A DNA stretch of 64,000 bases. Source: Microcebus murinus. Taxonomy: Eukaryota; Chordata; Mammalia; Primates; Cheirogaleidae. The stretch spans positions 61,898,501 to 61,962,500 of the forward strand of contig NC_134117.1 of the NCBI RefSeq assembly GCF_040939455.1. The letters are read 5' to 3'. Shown here piece after piece: positions 1 through 11,181 of this stretch. The translations under genes were made by a program, and so were the position numbers. The number at the start of each line of letters is the position of its first letter. Within the stretch, counting starts at the first letter, position 1. The notes beneath the pieces were generated by a model, which saw nothing but the letters and a program-made list of their open reading frames with translations, was not told the DNA's origin and ran no database searches.

Positions 1-321
1 AGCTATTTCCAGGTCCATCTAAGTACAAATGTTCACAACTTTAAAACAATTGTGTTAATATTAATAGATCCATCATTCATCCTTACTAATCTGGCCTCAC
101 GAAGACAAGTGACAGTGTCAATCCATTTAGAAGGGGGAAGGTAGTTGCCATTAAGTTCTTCCAAGTATAGTTTAGGGGACATTGAAATGACCAGAGACAC
201 ACACAGGAGGAAGGATTACCATAAGAAGGATGACTCGAAACACTAGGAGAATTCAATCCTGAGAGGGGAATATGCCATTGAAAAGCCATTTAAGCATGAC
301 AGAAAGGAGAAAAAGAAAGGG
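1..321. other. Anonymous intergenic sequence
   Basis: I see no gene, RNA or recognisable repeat here. The short open frames have no coding character. Confidence 0.5.
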
Positions 322-515
322 ATGTCACAGATTTTGAGCACCTGCTAGGTGCTAAACCCTCTGCAGGCCCTTTTCCTTTTAGGCTCTCCTTGGATCTCCA
401 CAACACCACAAGGATACAGCTGTGTACTGATGCTCAAGCTGTGCTCAAAGTCACAGCTAATAAGGGAAGAGCCAGGGGTTCAAACCCAGGTCCACATGAC
501 TCTGTTCCAGTCAAA
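322..515 (-). repeat. MIR SINE copy
   Basis: The stretch reads like a reverse-strand MIR: a variable 'gagcacctgctaggtgc' head, then a run with 'aagtcacagctaataagg' followed by 'ggttcaaacccagg', the classic MIR core. It is diverged, as expected for an ancient SINE. Confidence 0.6.
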
Positions 516-1236
516 TTTTCTGTGTGCAGGGGAGAACTAGCAAAAGTAAAAGGGAGTTATGTTGAAAGTATCCTTGGTAAGAAATGAAGAACTGAGACTG
601 GGAACACCAAGAACAGAAGCTGATGAGAAGGTGGGACTTCTTGCAGACTAGAACTGCAAGGTGGCTTGGATTTCAAGACAGCTCCAGGAACCTCACTGAC
701 AAGTAAATGCCCTGTCTTTTCATTCTCCTGCTCACGCAGGTGCCAGATGGAGCCATAATCCGACTTCTTCAGCTGGCTCAGAGTTTCTGATTACCCCAAA
801 CTTTCATCCCTCTACCTTGTATCTTCAGCTAGAAGGACAACATTAAACAATACAAAATAAAAGTCATTACTATTTCACTTCACTGGGGGTGGTCATTAGG
901 GATCTCATTATTCCAGAAGCTGCACCAGCTACATTACAATCAGGAAATGTTTAGGTCAATCTGAGAATAATGGATTCACTAAGGCCCATCAAGGACGCGT
1001 GGTGTAACTTTCTCAGACCTCCTCGTGGTGGCTATTGGAGGACAACCATGACCTCCCATGCAAGTTCTCCTCAGAATGTTCCCCCATGGCTAACGCACAC
1101 CCAGGCACAGGGAATCTCATGCCCATTATACCCACTAGGATTTGTGAAAGGTCTTCAGGTACATTTAAGTTCTCAAACTGTTCAATTTTTTAGTGCTCAA
1201 TTATCATTTGTTACATACTTACTGAGTATGAACCGT
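516..1236. other. Anonymous intergenic sequence
   Basis: No gene or clear repeat. The 124-codon plus-strand frame from 970 runs into the neighbouring LTR and has no domain. Confidence 0.45.
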
Positions 1237-1678
1237 TGTTATGGAATGAACTGTGTGTGCCCAAATTTATGTGTTGAAGGCCTAACCCCCAATGTGACTC
1301 TATGTGGAGACAAGGCTTTTAAGGAGGCAGTTAAGATTAAATAAGGTCCTAAGTGTGCCGTCATAAGCCCACAGCATTGCTGGCTTTCTAAGGAGAGAGA
1401 GAGAGACAGAGATACAGACACAGAGACAGAGAGAGAAAATAGGGATAGAGAGACACAGAGAGAGAGACAGAGAGAGAGAGAGAGGAGAGTCCTCCCACCA
1501 TGTGAGGACGCAGATGGAAGGTGACCCTCTGAAAGCCAGAAAGAGGCCTGGCCAGGAACCACACCTGCCAGCACCCTGATCTCAGACTTCTCAGCCTCTG
1601 GGGCTATGAGAAAAGAAATCTGTTGTCTAAGCCACCTTCTCTGTGGTATTTTGTAGTCGCAGCCCTAGTAGACAGAGG
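1237..1678 (+). repeat. MLT1-like MaLR LTR
   Basis: The segment follows the MLT1 LTR layout: a start of tgttatggaatgaactgtg, then 'cctaacccccaatgtga', 'catgtgaggac', 'agcaccctgatctcagactt', and an end around 'gtggtattttgtagtcgcag'. A (GA)n tract has expanded in the middle where MLT1 has a CT/GA-prone stretch. It is a solo LTR of an old ERVL-MaLR element. I cannot define a target duplication. Confidence 0.65.
1393..1485. repeat. (GA)n / (GACA)n microsatellite
   Basis: An imperfect gagaga and cagaga tract inside the MLT1-like LTR. The minus-strand Ser/Leu-rich reading frame across it is an artefact of the repeat. Confidence 0.8.
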
Positions 1679-2075
1679 CAACTGTCTCCTAGGGACTATA
1701 ATACTGCTGTGCTCCTAAATGCTGAACTTCACACCTGGGAAACACCACAGCCCCGAGGGAACAGCTTTTCTGCACCTGGGGGTAACCCAAAGCCACATCA
1801 GACTGCAGTGCTGCCAGGCTCTGCCAGCTGCGGGACAGCCTGGCCCATGACACCCACATTCTCACCTTCCTGTCTCCTGTCTCCCCTCCCATCTGCATCC
1901 TCTGAGCTCTCACGCCGTGTGGGACCCAACAGCTACTTATCACTATTTACGTCCACTCCGAGGACACTGCCGCCAGCAATCTGCTCAACTGCACTCATCC
2001 GGGTCCCTTTACCGGCCCTGCTCCACCTTGACTCCCAGGTGTCCGGGCCAGTGGAACTGCAGCGCGCTGGACACG
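1679..2075. other. Anonymous GC-rich sequence
   Basis: Nothing recognisable. The 161-codon plus-strand frame lacks domains or splice context. Confidence 0.4.
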
Positions 2076-2230
2076 ATGGGCTCTGGGGTCAGGTGCCAAG
2101 AGTGGGATCCCAGCTGTGGCCTTGCTGAGGTTCCTACCTCTAAGCCTCAGCTGCCGCACCTGTGAAATGGACGTGGTAATAGTGCTCACCAGCGCCTGTG
2201 GAGAAACGTACAGACGAAGGAGGAGAGAGT
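2076..2230 (+). repeat. MIR SINE copy
   Basis: Forward MIR order: 'gggctctggggtcaggtg', 'gggatcccagctgtgg', 'ctctaagcctcagctgccg', 'cctgtgaaatgga', 'taatagtgctcacc'. Confidence 0.6.
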
Positions 2231-2384
2231 CCACGAATGGGTTCTAAGACTGCCAGAAAAGGTCAGTTTTGAGAGCGCTAGGCCAAGCCCAGCCAAGTTA
2301 GGAACCTGACAGGCAAAACCCGTTAGATTTCCCAGGCATCCTGACAGTTTAACTGAAGGTGGCGCATTCCTTGGTGTGGCCTGC

Positions 2385-2560
2385 CTTCTCTCATTGGCCT
2401 CTCGACTGTCAATCAGTCACTGGCTCCGCCCCTGCGGTTCCTGACCGTTTTCTGGAGCTGCTTCGCCCCGCCCCTTTGCCAATGTGCTCTCACGTGAGCA
2501 CAGCTGCTCCACTGACCGCGAGGCCACGCCCCGGGTCGCGCTTGCAGGAAGCCATCCTGT
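2385..2560. promoter_or_regulatory. Promoter-like GC-box/CCAAT/E-box cluster
   Basis: Within 170 bp there is an inverted CCAAT (attgg, 2393), two GC boxes (ccgcccc about 2426 and gccccgcccc at 2465), a forward CCAAT (2479) and a palindromic CACGTG E-box (2491), followed by CpG-rich sequence to 2560. There is no TATA box. This looks like a small housekeeping-type promoter, but I cannot attach a transcript on either strand, so it could also be the decayed promoter of a lost gene. Confidence 0.35.
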
Positions 2561-3288
2561 CAGCCAAGCCCTGACAGAAAACCTTTGGTTCCTGTCAGAT
2601 GCCTCCCTCCCAGTCATCTGCTGGGCTCTGCTGGGAGGGATTGCGGCTCTGGCTCTCCACCACAGCTAAATTTGGACCCAGGAGAAAACTGGGGACCCGC
2701 AGAGCACTCTACGTGCAGCCAAGTGTCCCAGCTCTGCCCAGGGCAGCTGGAAATGGATGTAAAGTGGCAGCTCTGCCCCATCAGCGCCACCCGCCTAAGC
2801 AGGCGTTTCCCTGAGCTTCCTCCTCCCCGTGCACAGGGGAGCCTGGCGGTGCCCAAGTCCCGCTTAGGGCTGTGAAGTAGCGCTTTTATTCCGTGGTGGT
2901 CTCTATTTGGGGAAAAAATTACTCCCCAGGTGAATGTTTTTATTTTGGAGTTAGTCCAAAATATTTTTGGGTTGATATGTGAAAACCTGAACCTAATTCT
3001 TTCAGAGCTTTGTGTTATTCAAGGATGAAAGACGTTCATATTAAAATGTACTCGCCTTTTACCAGGGACTGTGGCCATTAGCGTGTTCACACATCTCAGA
3101 AACAGCCCGGGCTACACAGTCAGGGCTTGGCAGAAAGGCAGTTCTCAGGGAGAAGGTTAGATGCAGGTGAACTGAAGGGCAGTTGGGCAGTTGGTGCAAC
3201 TGTGGGGTCAGGACCTGCTACCTCCCTTTCACAGCATGGCGCCTCAACCCGGGAAAAGCTCCCTGAAGCCGCTGGCGCGCCCCGTGTG
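2561..3288. other. Anonymous sequence
   Basis: No supported gene or repeat. The short plus frame starting at 2599 has no recognisable domain. Confidence 0.35.
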
Positions 3289-3453
3289 CGTGTGCACGTT
3301 GCACGTGCCTGTGTGTACGTGTGTAGTAACGTGCGTGTATTTGTGAGTGTGTCTGTATTGGTGAGTGTGCACGTGTATCTGCCTGCAAATGTGTGTGTTT
3401 ACACTTATGTGCGTGTTTACACGTGTGTGTGTTTACACGTGTGTGGGTGCGTG
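3289..3453. repeat. (GT)n-rich imperfect microsatellite
   Basis: Degenerate gtgtgcgtgt / gtgtttacac units over about 165 bp. It also contains three spaced copies of a gtgtttacac-type motif between 3395 and 3440. Confidence 0.75.
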
Positions 3454-6400
3454 GCAGCACGCTCTGTGGGAAGGGCATTCTGAGACCCAGCAGGGCTGTC
3501 AGGGGCCGTCCCTACTCCTCTGCTGTCCCTTCCCTCTCTCAGGAAACTAGAGCGCTGCCGCGGGTGCAGCCAGACTCTTCTGCAGTGTTGGCTTCCCACG
3601 TGGAGGCGCAGGTGGTGGCTGATCCCCGAAAGGTGGAGACCAGCCCCAGCTCCTGCCCCACTGTGGCCCCTTAGGTGGGGCTGTCTGGGGCCAAGGGATT
3701 GGGGGCAGATGGGTGGCAGTTGGTGGGGAAGAGGTCACCCAGGCTCCCCAGCTGCTGACATTTGCCTTATCTGCTGGACTGTCAGGGATGTTCCCCTCCC
3801 CCAGAGCCTTTTCCAGGACTGCTACTGGCTCATCCCCCCTGCTGTGCCGCTGCTGCTCTGGGCTCTGCTGTCTGTGCAGCAGGAAGGTAAGTGCTTCCTG
3901 CCACCTGGCCCTGGGGCCCCCAAACACGCCCAGTCTCTGAGGAACCCGAACATGTGACAGCCACATGATCCTGCCTTGGGCAGGTTCCCTTTGCCTCCGA
4001 GGTCATCACGTGAGCCAGGGGAGGGCAGTTTCGGTCCCTGCAATAGCAGGCCATGGAGAGCCTGGGCTTCCACCACACCTCACCCCCGGCTTGCCACAGA
4101 TAGTGGCCTGGGACGCCCTGGACATGGGGCCAAGGCCTGCCCTGGTCCTGAGAGAAGTGACCTCAGCCCCTGGAACAGGGCTGCCTCACACAAGCCTGTC
4201 TTCTGGAAGCCCCAGGTGGAACGGGCCAGGAGGGGGCTCCATGTTGAGGGAGGGTGGGAGGGGCGTGAAGCACTGATGGCTCCAAGTGCAGGACGGGGCT
4301 GACCAGGGAGGGACGGAAACTTCTGGTCCGGCTGTGCCTTAAAACCCAGCATTGATCTCGGCCAATTTCTAGTGCCTTCCCCACGCCTTCCTCTGTCCTT
4401 ACTATGTACCAGTTCTTCCTGGACCCCATGCAGGGCTGGGGAGGGACAGAAATGAAGTCCCCACCATTGTCACCTGCAAGGGCTCATCCTGGCTCTGGTC
4501 TAACCCCCAGGGTGAAACGTCCACCATTGTATGATGTGGCCCGTGCCCCATGTGAAGCAGAGCCCAAGAAAAATGTCAGACACTCGCCTGGGGTTGGCCG
4601 GTGTTGGTTGGGAGCTCGGGTGGACAGGACCCACCCAGAGAGCTAGAGAAGACAAGGGACAGACCACAGGGAGGGAGGGACAGGGCACGGCCACAGAGAC
4701 CAAGAGGGTCCGACCTCTGCATGGGAAGCAGCAATGAGAGAAAGCTGCAGGGACCAGGAGAGGGACAGTCCCTGAGGGCTGGGAGGTCAGGGACAGAGAA
4801 GTTCTCCCAGGAGAAGAGCAGTGGGCCCTATGTCCTCCTCCCCATGTGGGCTCTGGGCTGATGAGGGGCACGTCCTGGGCTGGGTCTCTCCAGGCCCATG
4901 GCCTGGCTGATACCTGAGGACGCCAGGGCATGGGTGCAGGGGCTCCCCTGGGGTAAGGTGGGGCTTGCTGGCCGCAGCGCCATAGGCTTGGGTCCCTGGA
5001 CTGACACCCGAAGTATGGCACCTGTCCTGCTGCTCCAGACCAGGGTCCCATCTGTGGGCAGGGACCAGACAGAGCCCACCCCACTCCCACCCATCCCACA
5101 GTTTTCTGTTTTGAACACTCTAGAAGAAGCCCCCACCTATTCAGACACCAGAACAGGTAAGTCGTGGTTCTGGTCCTGACATTGTCGCCTGAGGGGGGCG
5201 CTGCCCTTCAGGAGGAGGCTCTGTGAAGCCTGTGCCCCTGAGCTCCCACCTTCCTGGGAAAAGCAGAGAGTCACAGAGGGGCAGGGAGTGACCTGGGAGC
5301 AGCGCGGGACACACAGTGATGTCACCCAGACAAGGCCCTTCCGCTCCCAGAACCGCCTGTCATGAGCCTCTGTCAGGGAAAGTGCAGCCTGGGCCCCAGG
5401 TTCCGCAACTGCCAGGGTCCCTGCTGCGATGCGTGGAGCTCTAGTGTGGTCCCCAAAGGGCTGTGGTGGGATGTGAGGACCCAGGTGAGCTCTGGAGAAG
5501 GAGCCTCCAGTTTGGGGACCTGGTCCCAGCCCAGGCTCTGCATGGAGGCTTGGCTCCGTGAGATGCGTCTGATCCCTGTCTCCCGGCAGGGCCCAGCGCT
5601 GGCTGGGCTCAGCCTCCAGGGACTGCAGGGCTGATGAGGTGGGAGGGACGCCAGCCCCAGTGAGCACAGGGACCAAGGGCAGGAGCCGGCTGTGGCTCAC
5701 CCGGGCTGGGGACCCCAGGGCCGTGAGTGGCCGTGGAGGGTGGCTGAGGCAGGAGGCCCTGGCCGGGCTGCGGTGGAAACAGCCTGGCTGTCTCTGCCTC
5801 TGCGCGGGCAGCGTGGGCCTGGGGACACTGTGGCTGCAGGGGCAGAGCAGAGGGCGTGGGCAGGGACGGCCACTCAGCCTCCAGCACAGGCTTCCGCCAA
5901 CGTGAGTGGCTGAGGAAGCAGGGAGGGCACAGGCCGAGCCGTTGGCGTTTAAGGGAAGAGCCGTGTGCGCAGCCCTGAGCAGTGTGCGCGTTTCTCCCAC
6001 GGAGGACGCTGCCCGTGCTGGGTGCCCCTCACTGGTGCTTTCATTCAGTGACTGGTGTCTGCTGAGGAGCTGGCCCTGTGCCAGGTGCTGCGGCCACGGA
6101 CCCCACGTCCCTGCTGCCCAGAGTCTGCCAGACAAGGAGGCAGACAGCTGTTTTGCTCCTGGCGGCCGGAACCTCCACCACCCCCTCCTGCAAAGGTGTG
6201 TCCCACAGTGACTGTTCACTGCTCTGGGTGTGAGGAGAGTGCGGAGTGTCCAGGATGCGAGGGTCAGAGGTCAGAAGGGCCCAGTGGGGAGGAGCTGGCA
6301 GAGGGGGGCAGCCGGGTCACATTACAGAGCCCGGCCCTGGAGGCAGCGTGGCTCTGTGGGTGCTGGACGTGGCCTCTTGGTGCTGAGGGAAAACCAGAGA

Positions 6401-8261
6401 ACCAGCCCGCCCTAGTGGGCAACAAGCATGAGGGCTCCTGTCCCCCAGCCCCAGGCCTGTGCAGCACCTGGGGTTCCCCCTTTGGAAGCATCCAGGATTC
6501 TGGACAGTGGCAGATGGTGACACTGGCCAGTCCGTGGTTCTCACAGAAGTCACAGTCAGCTTGGGCAGTGGCTTGGGTTTCCAACCACCTGCCTGTGGGT
6601 GCCTGAGTCCAACAAACTGAGTCACAAAGAGTCTTGCAGAGGTCAGGGAAAAAATAGAAACAAGCAGTCCTGAACCAGATTCTTACCCCCGTGGAAGCTC
6701 TCCAGAAAGGACAGTGGCACCTGCTTGGCCTGGCAGCAAGCCATTCACGTAGGGTGAGGAAAGTGCTCACGGAATGGGCCTTGTCACCTGCTGAGATGGG
6801 GTGTCAAGGGCTGCAGGGAGGAGGGTGGAGATGGAGACACAGGGCCTCACAGGCAACTGGGCAGGAGTCTGAGCCCTGGGACCCAGACAACGGCAATTCA
6901 CCCTGAGGAACCCTCCTTGCCCAGGAAGTCCCGTGGCCTCCTTAGGGGACGGGGAACAAGCCAGGCAGCAGCCATGGGGCTCCGGCCAGGGAGGGAGCGG
7001 CCCCTGGGGGGCTGGTGGTGAGGGGGCGAGAACTCCAGGCATCCAGCCTGGCTTTGCCCTCCTCCTTCTCTGGCCGGACTCTGTCCCTGGTCTCTTCCGC
7101 CGCTTCCTGCTGGGAGCCTCCAGCTCCTCGGCCACCCCAGAGGGCAGCAGGGAGGCCAGGCCTGCCTCTCCCCTGAGTGTGTGGCACACTCAGAGAAGGC
7201 GAAGCATGCCCTCCAGTGGGAGGAAGTCGCCTACCAGTGGCTTGTTCCCTCTTGTAGGGCACAACCCCCTCCCCCAGCCCCTCCAGGGCCCAGGAAGGCC
7301 ACACTGCAGAGCCCTGGGCCCGCGCTGCTGCTCATGGCTGCAGGACCGCTATCTGCCTGGACTCTGCCACCTCTTCTCTCTGCCCTGGTCTCGGGCACCC
7401 GGTCCCCTAAGCAGGGCACAGTCCTTGCATCTCCTTCCCCTAGTGTGCCCCTATTGCTGCCTCCTTTCCCCGCCCTGAGTTCCTGCCAGGGCCCGTGCCC
7501 AGTGCCCTGCACCACCTCTGCTGGGCTTCCACACGTCCCTCCACACTTTGGACTTTCCCTCTAGATCTGCCCCTGGCTTCTCCTCCCACCACACCAAATA
7601 TACGGTGTTGTGCCAGATTGCAAACCTCACTGTGACCCTCAGTGACCATCCCTCAGCACACCAGCCCCAGGGCCCCTCCCCAGGGGGAGCCAGGAGCTTT
7701 GTCTTCTGGGGACAGAGCTGTGGGGAGTGGGGTCCTGACGCCTCTGGGGCAGCGTCCAGGCCGCCTGGCTTCCTCATGGCCACATTGCTTTTCAGGGCAA
7801 TCTGGGCACCTTGTGCGGCCTCGCTCAGCCCAGCTGCAACCAGGTGCCACCGATGTGGTATCCACGCAGGGTCCAGGTGAGCCGGGCACAGGGACCCTCC
7901 CAATGGGCAGGAGGCCACTGCTTTTGCCCTTGGCAGTGGCCCTCTGGGACTGTGGCTCAGAGAACCGTGTCAGGGCACCTGCCAGGCAGGAACGCCCAGG
8001 ACAGGGGGAAACGGTGCCCGTGGGTCCCCAGACCGTTTCTGGGTGAGACACGCTGCATTTCCTTTGCTGGTCCCTGGGTGCCGGGAGTGCTGGTGGGTGT
8101 GGTTGACGGTGCAGTCTGGGCAGCACTGACGGGTTCTAGAAGGTGGTAAAGCGTCCCTCCTTGTGTCATCGCCTTGGGGCCATGGGGAGAACCGAGATTG
8201 TTACTGTACTTCTCCTGTGACCTAAAGTCAATGAGGACTGATAGTGAGGGCTGCCCCGCGG
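3454..8261. other. Anonymous GC-rich sequence
   Basis: About 4.8 kb with many overlapping frames, all Pro/Ala/Gly/Ser-rich as chance frames in GC-rich DNA are. Two short stretches have good splice consensus on the plus strand (3805-3886 and 5102-5156, each followed by gtaagt), but they do not join into a convincing protein. I annotate no gene. Confidence 0.4.
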
Positions 8262-8440
8262 GCCAGTTGCTAGCCTAAGAGCCTTCCCTGTGTTCACTGC
8301 TTCCAGTCACATCCTCTCAGTGACTATATGCGCAGGTGCTACTGTTTATTGCCCCAGTTTGCTGAGGGGAACTGAGCACAGAGCGGTTGAGTGGCGTGTC
8401 TCAGGTCCGAAAGTCCAGGCATCATAGAGCTGGAGGTGAT
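8262..8440 (-). repeat. MIR SINE copy
   Basis: Reverse MIR-like order: 'cagtttgctgagggg', 'actgagcacagagcgg', 'gtctcaggtccgaaagtcc', then 'atagagctgg'. Diverged. Confidence 0.5.
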
Positions 8441-9239
8441 GCCAGGCCTGGCCCACCCTGCAGACTGCCCCGCCCCTCTTTCAGATCCACATTCCTGACC
8501 TCATGGTGGTTACCCCAATTCCCCCCAGGGCTGCCCTGCTCAGGCCTAGGGCTCCAGACAGTTCTGCTGCTGGCCCAGCCTGGGGCCACCTGCCTGGGCT
8601 TCCCACAGTCCCGACAGACTGGGCCTGGAGGAGGGTCTGGTCCCCACCTAAGAGCCCCACGGGCGAAGGGTCTGGTCCCCAGGGTCTGCGGTGAGGCCCA
8701 CACTGGCCATATTCCCTAAATCAGGTGCACACAGGCTCTTGGTGGCCAGGTGGGTGGGCACTTGCAAGGCCTGTGCAGGCCGGAAGCATCTGGAGTGCTG
8801 CCGTGGAGAGACGGGCTGGCAGCCATGGAGGTGCATGGCATGGCCGGTGTCGGGGGCACGCAGGGCTCCTCTAGCAGCGGGGCCCGGTTCTGCCCGTCTG
8901 ACCAGGGCTCCCGGTCCTGGCCATGTTCATGTGGAAGCCCATTGTCCATCTGATTTCTTGTGGCGCCTCTGCATGTCACCACAGCCCAAGTGCAGCAGGC
9001 CCAGCCCTCTGCGCTGGATGGACCACACGCCCGGCCAGAGAAGCCCTCCCAGGGTGGAGGCACAGAACAAGCCTGAGGGCTGTGACAGTGGGCACCCCTC
9101 ATTTCAAGTGCAGGAAGGCAAGGTAGGAAGGAGGAGAAAGGGGACCAGCCGGAGGTGACCTCACTGCACAGGGGAGGGCGGGAATCAAGTGACCCTGAAA
9201 TTGTCCATTCCTGAGGGCAGCTTTTGAAGATAAGATTTT
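8441..9239. other. Anonymous GC-rich sequence
   Basis: No gene, RNA or repeat recognised. Confidence 0.4.
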
Positions 9240-9450
9240 GGGGAGGGTGGCAGAGTGATTGCCTTATGGAGGGCACTTTCCAGGGCTCTGCCAGGCCCTT
9301 GCCACCACCATCGTCTCAAGTCCCCCTGTGGTTCTATCAGCCGAGGTGACCATCCTGTTTTACTGATGGCAAAACAGAGGCCCGAGAGGTCCAGGAAGTT
9401 ACCTGAAGGCACCCAGAGAGTAAGAGGCAGCATCCAGGGCTCTCTGAAGT
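9240..9450 (-). repeat. MIR SINE copy
   Basis: A reverse MIR: 'ttttactgatggcaaaac', 'agaggcccgagaggtcc', 'aagttacctgaaggcac', 'agagtaagaggcagcatcc' mirror the MIR sequence that reads 'acagatgaggaaactgaggc' in its conserved form. Confidence 0.65.
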
Positions 9451-10730
9451 TAACTCCAGCAATTTCCTGAACCGAGGGGGACCCACCATCTACTTTGTAG
9501 ACCTAGGCTCCCTTCTAGCTACTCTTGTCCCATCTAATTTGACCTTGTCCCCCGCAACCATGAAAACCTTGGGAGGGACAAGTGACTCGTAAGACTTCTG
9601 TTGGGTCCCCAAATACTCAGATGTGGGGAGGAGGTCCAGGTCTCTCCTCTTTAAGCCTTTAGTGTGTGGGTTCCAGGGTCTAAGGTGAGCCAAGCACTAA
9701 AGAGGATGGGTGTCTGCGGGGACGTGCAGCCCCTGCAGAGCACAGGGTCAGCCAGCAACCCCAGTCCTGGGGGTGCAGCGCCAGACACCGGCCCAGGCTA
9801 CCGATCCAGGATTGCTGGATCCAGTTATTATAATTAGAAATCCTGACCCTTCCCTCTGTATTTCCCTGCTACCCTGGGGCTGCAGGGCACCCTGGGAAGG
9901 GGTCCTGGGATCAGAGAGCAGGTGGCCCTGGGTGGGTGCTCACCAGATAGTCCAGAGGCCCTGAAGGGGAGGGGCGGGGCTCAGGCTGTCTCAGAGACCA
10001 GTAGGGGCCGAGTGTGCAGAGGTGCACGCGGGGCAGGGGGCAGCGGGCACAGGACCTTAGGGGCGTCTCCTGCACCCCATCCCCAGGGGTCTTCCTGCCT
10101 CAGTGCCCCAGAGCCTTCTTGAGGCCTGGGGCTGAGATGACAGGGAAGCAGTGTGACAGACGATTATCCCCTGTTGTACGTGATAATTAGGCTGATGCTA
10201 AAAATTTATTTTAAAACGTCAATGTTTGTAGAGTGATAGAATACAAAAGGAGACTCTGTTCTAATACATAGCTGTTTCATAGCTGTTTGTTGTCACTTTC
10301 CAACTGTTGGACCTGTTGTCCCCTTTCGGGAGCCTGGAGATGTTTGTTTAAAACACAGAGAGGCAGGAGAGTACTGGGAGGGGCAGCTGCACCACCCTAC
10401 GCCCCCAGTGCTCACGGTTCCAGCCCACGCGCCTCCCAGGGAACCTGCAGCCTCCTGCCAGGCAGAACAGACGACCGGCTGGGCGGGCTCAGGCACCCTG
10501 AAAGGCTCGACGCACCCAAGCCCTTGGGCCCTGTGCCCTGTCGGGCACCTGTGGAAGAGGCCTTCCTCTCAGCTGTGCACCCTCTCCCCTTCTCCCCAAC
10601 ACCAGCCCTCACTCCCACCCACTGAGACTCGGGCACCTGCTGGTGCTGCCCCTGGCCCAAGGCCCACTGTTATCCAGGGAACCTCAACAGCCATGAGATG
10701 ACCCACCCACTGAGGTGTCCTTGAATGGTC
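9451..10730. other. Anonymous GC-rich sequence up to the provirus
   Basis: No gene or repeat recognised in this 1.3 kb of flank. Confidence 0.4.
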
Positions 10731-10736
10731 CTTGCC
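10731..10736. repeat. Provirus target-site duplication, left copy
   Basis: The hexamer cttgcc lies directly before the 5' LTR and recurs directly after the 3' LTR (15765-15770). A 6-bp duplication is typical of class II (betaretrovirus-like) elements. Confidence 0.92.
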
Positions 10737-11064
10737 TGTGGGGCGCGGTGTCAACGCCATTACAAGTTGGCGCCTGTTTCCGGCTTTGCCTAGAGCAGCT
10801 AACAAGTTCAGCACACGCACAATTGTCGGTTGCCCTGTGGCGCGAGAATGCAAACAAAGGGTCCTGATATGGACTAATGCTTTGGCGGCTCGACAGCTGA
10901 GCGGCCTATCCCAGCTTAGGGGTTGTGCTTCTAGGGTATATAGCAGCCTGCGCGCTGCCGGGCTGGGTCTTCCGTATCATGTAAGTCTAAAGGGAACCCC
11001 ATTAAAGCACTGTCAGAAGAACTCCTGTTGCCGCGTCTTCCTTGCTGGCGAGGCGGGCGCGACA
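10737..11064 (+). repeat. 5' LTR of the IAP-like provirus
   Basis: 328 bp from TG to CA. A TATA box (gtatatag, 10936-10943) and an ATTAAA polyadenylation signal (11001-11006) bracket the expected U3/R region. It is CpG-rich with little apparent decay. It matches the 3' LTR base for base at an offset of exactly 4,700 bp. As the upstream copy it would drive proviral transcription and could act on flanking DNA. Confidence 0.95.
10936..10943 (+). promoter_or_regulatory. TATA box of the 5' LTR
   Basis: gtatatag, about 65 bp before the ATTAAA signal, in the position expected of a U3 core promoter. The identical copy in the 3' LTR is at 15636-15643. Confidence 0.75.
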
Positions 11065-11066
11065 AG

Positions 11067-11084
11067 TGGTGCCGAAACCCGGGA
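11067..11084 (+). promoter_or_regulatory. Primer binding site, tRNA-Phe
   Basis: tggtgccgaaacccggga begins two bases after the LTR end. It is complementary to the 3' 18 nt of mammalian tRNA-Phe including CCA. Mouse IAP elements use the same primer, which supports the IAP-like assignment over HML (tRNA-Lys) groups. Confidence 0.92.
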
Positions 11085-11127
11085 ACCGAAACAACTTTGA
11101 AGCACCAGCGGAGACGACCTCGACAGA

Positions 11128-11134
11128 GGTGAGT
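11128..11134 (+). promoter_or_regulatory. Candidate major splice donor in the proviral leader
   Basis: A gag|gtgagt sequence sits between the primer site and the gag start, where retroviruses keep the donor for env mRNA. It matches the donor consensus closely. Use is inferred only. Confidence 0.5.
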
Positions 11135-11181
11135 TCAGAACTGACGTGTGGGACGGCCAAAACTCCCCTGCTTCCAAAAAA

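Noticed and set aside
5137..6219. 360-codon open frame on the minus strand
   Set aside because: Pro/Ala/Ser/Gly-rich with no domain, in GC-rich DNA where stops are rare; overlapping frames on other strands are also open.
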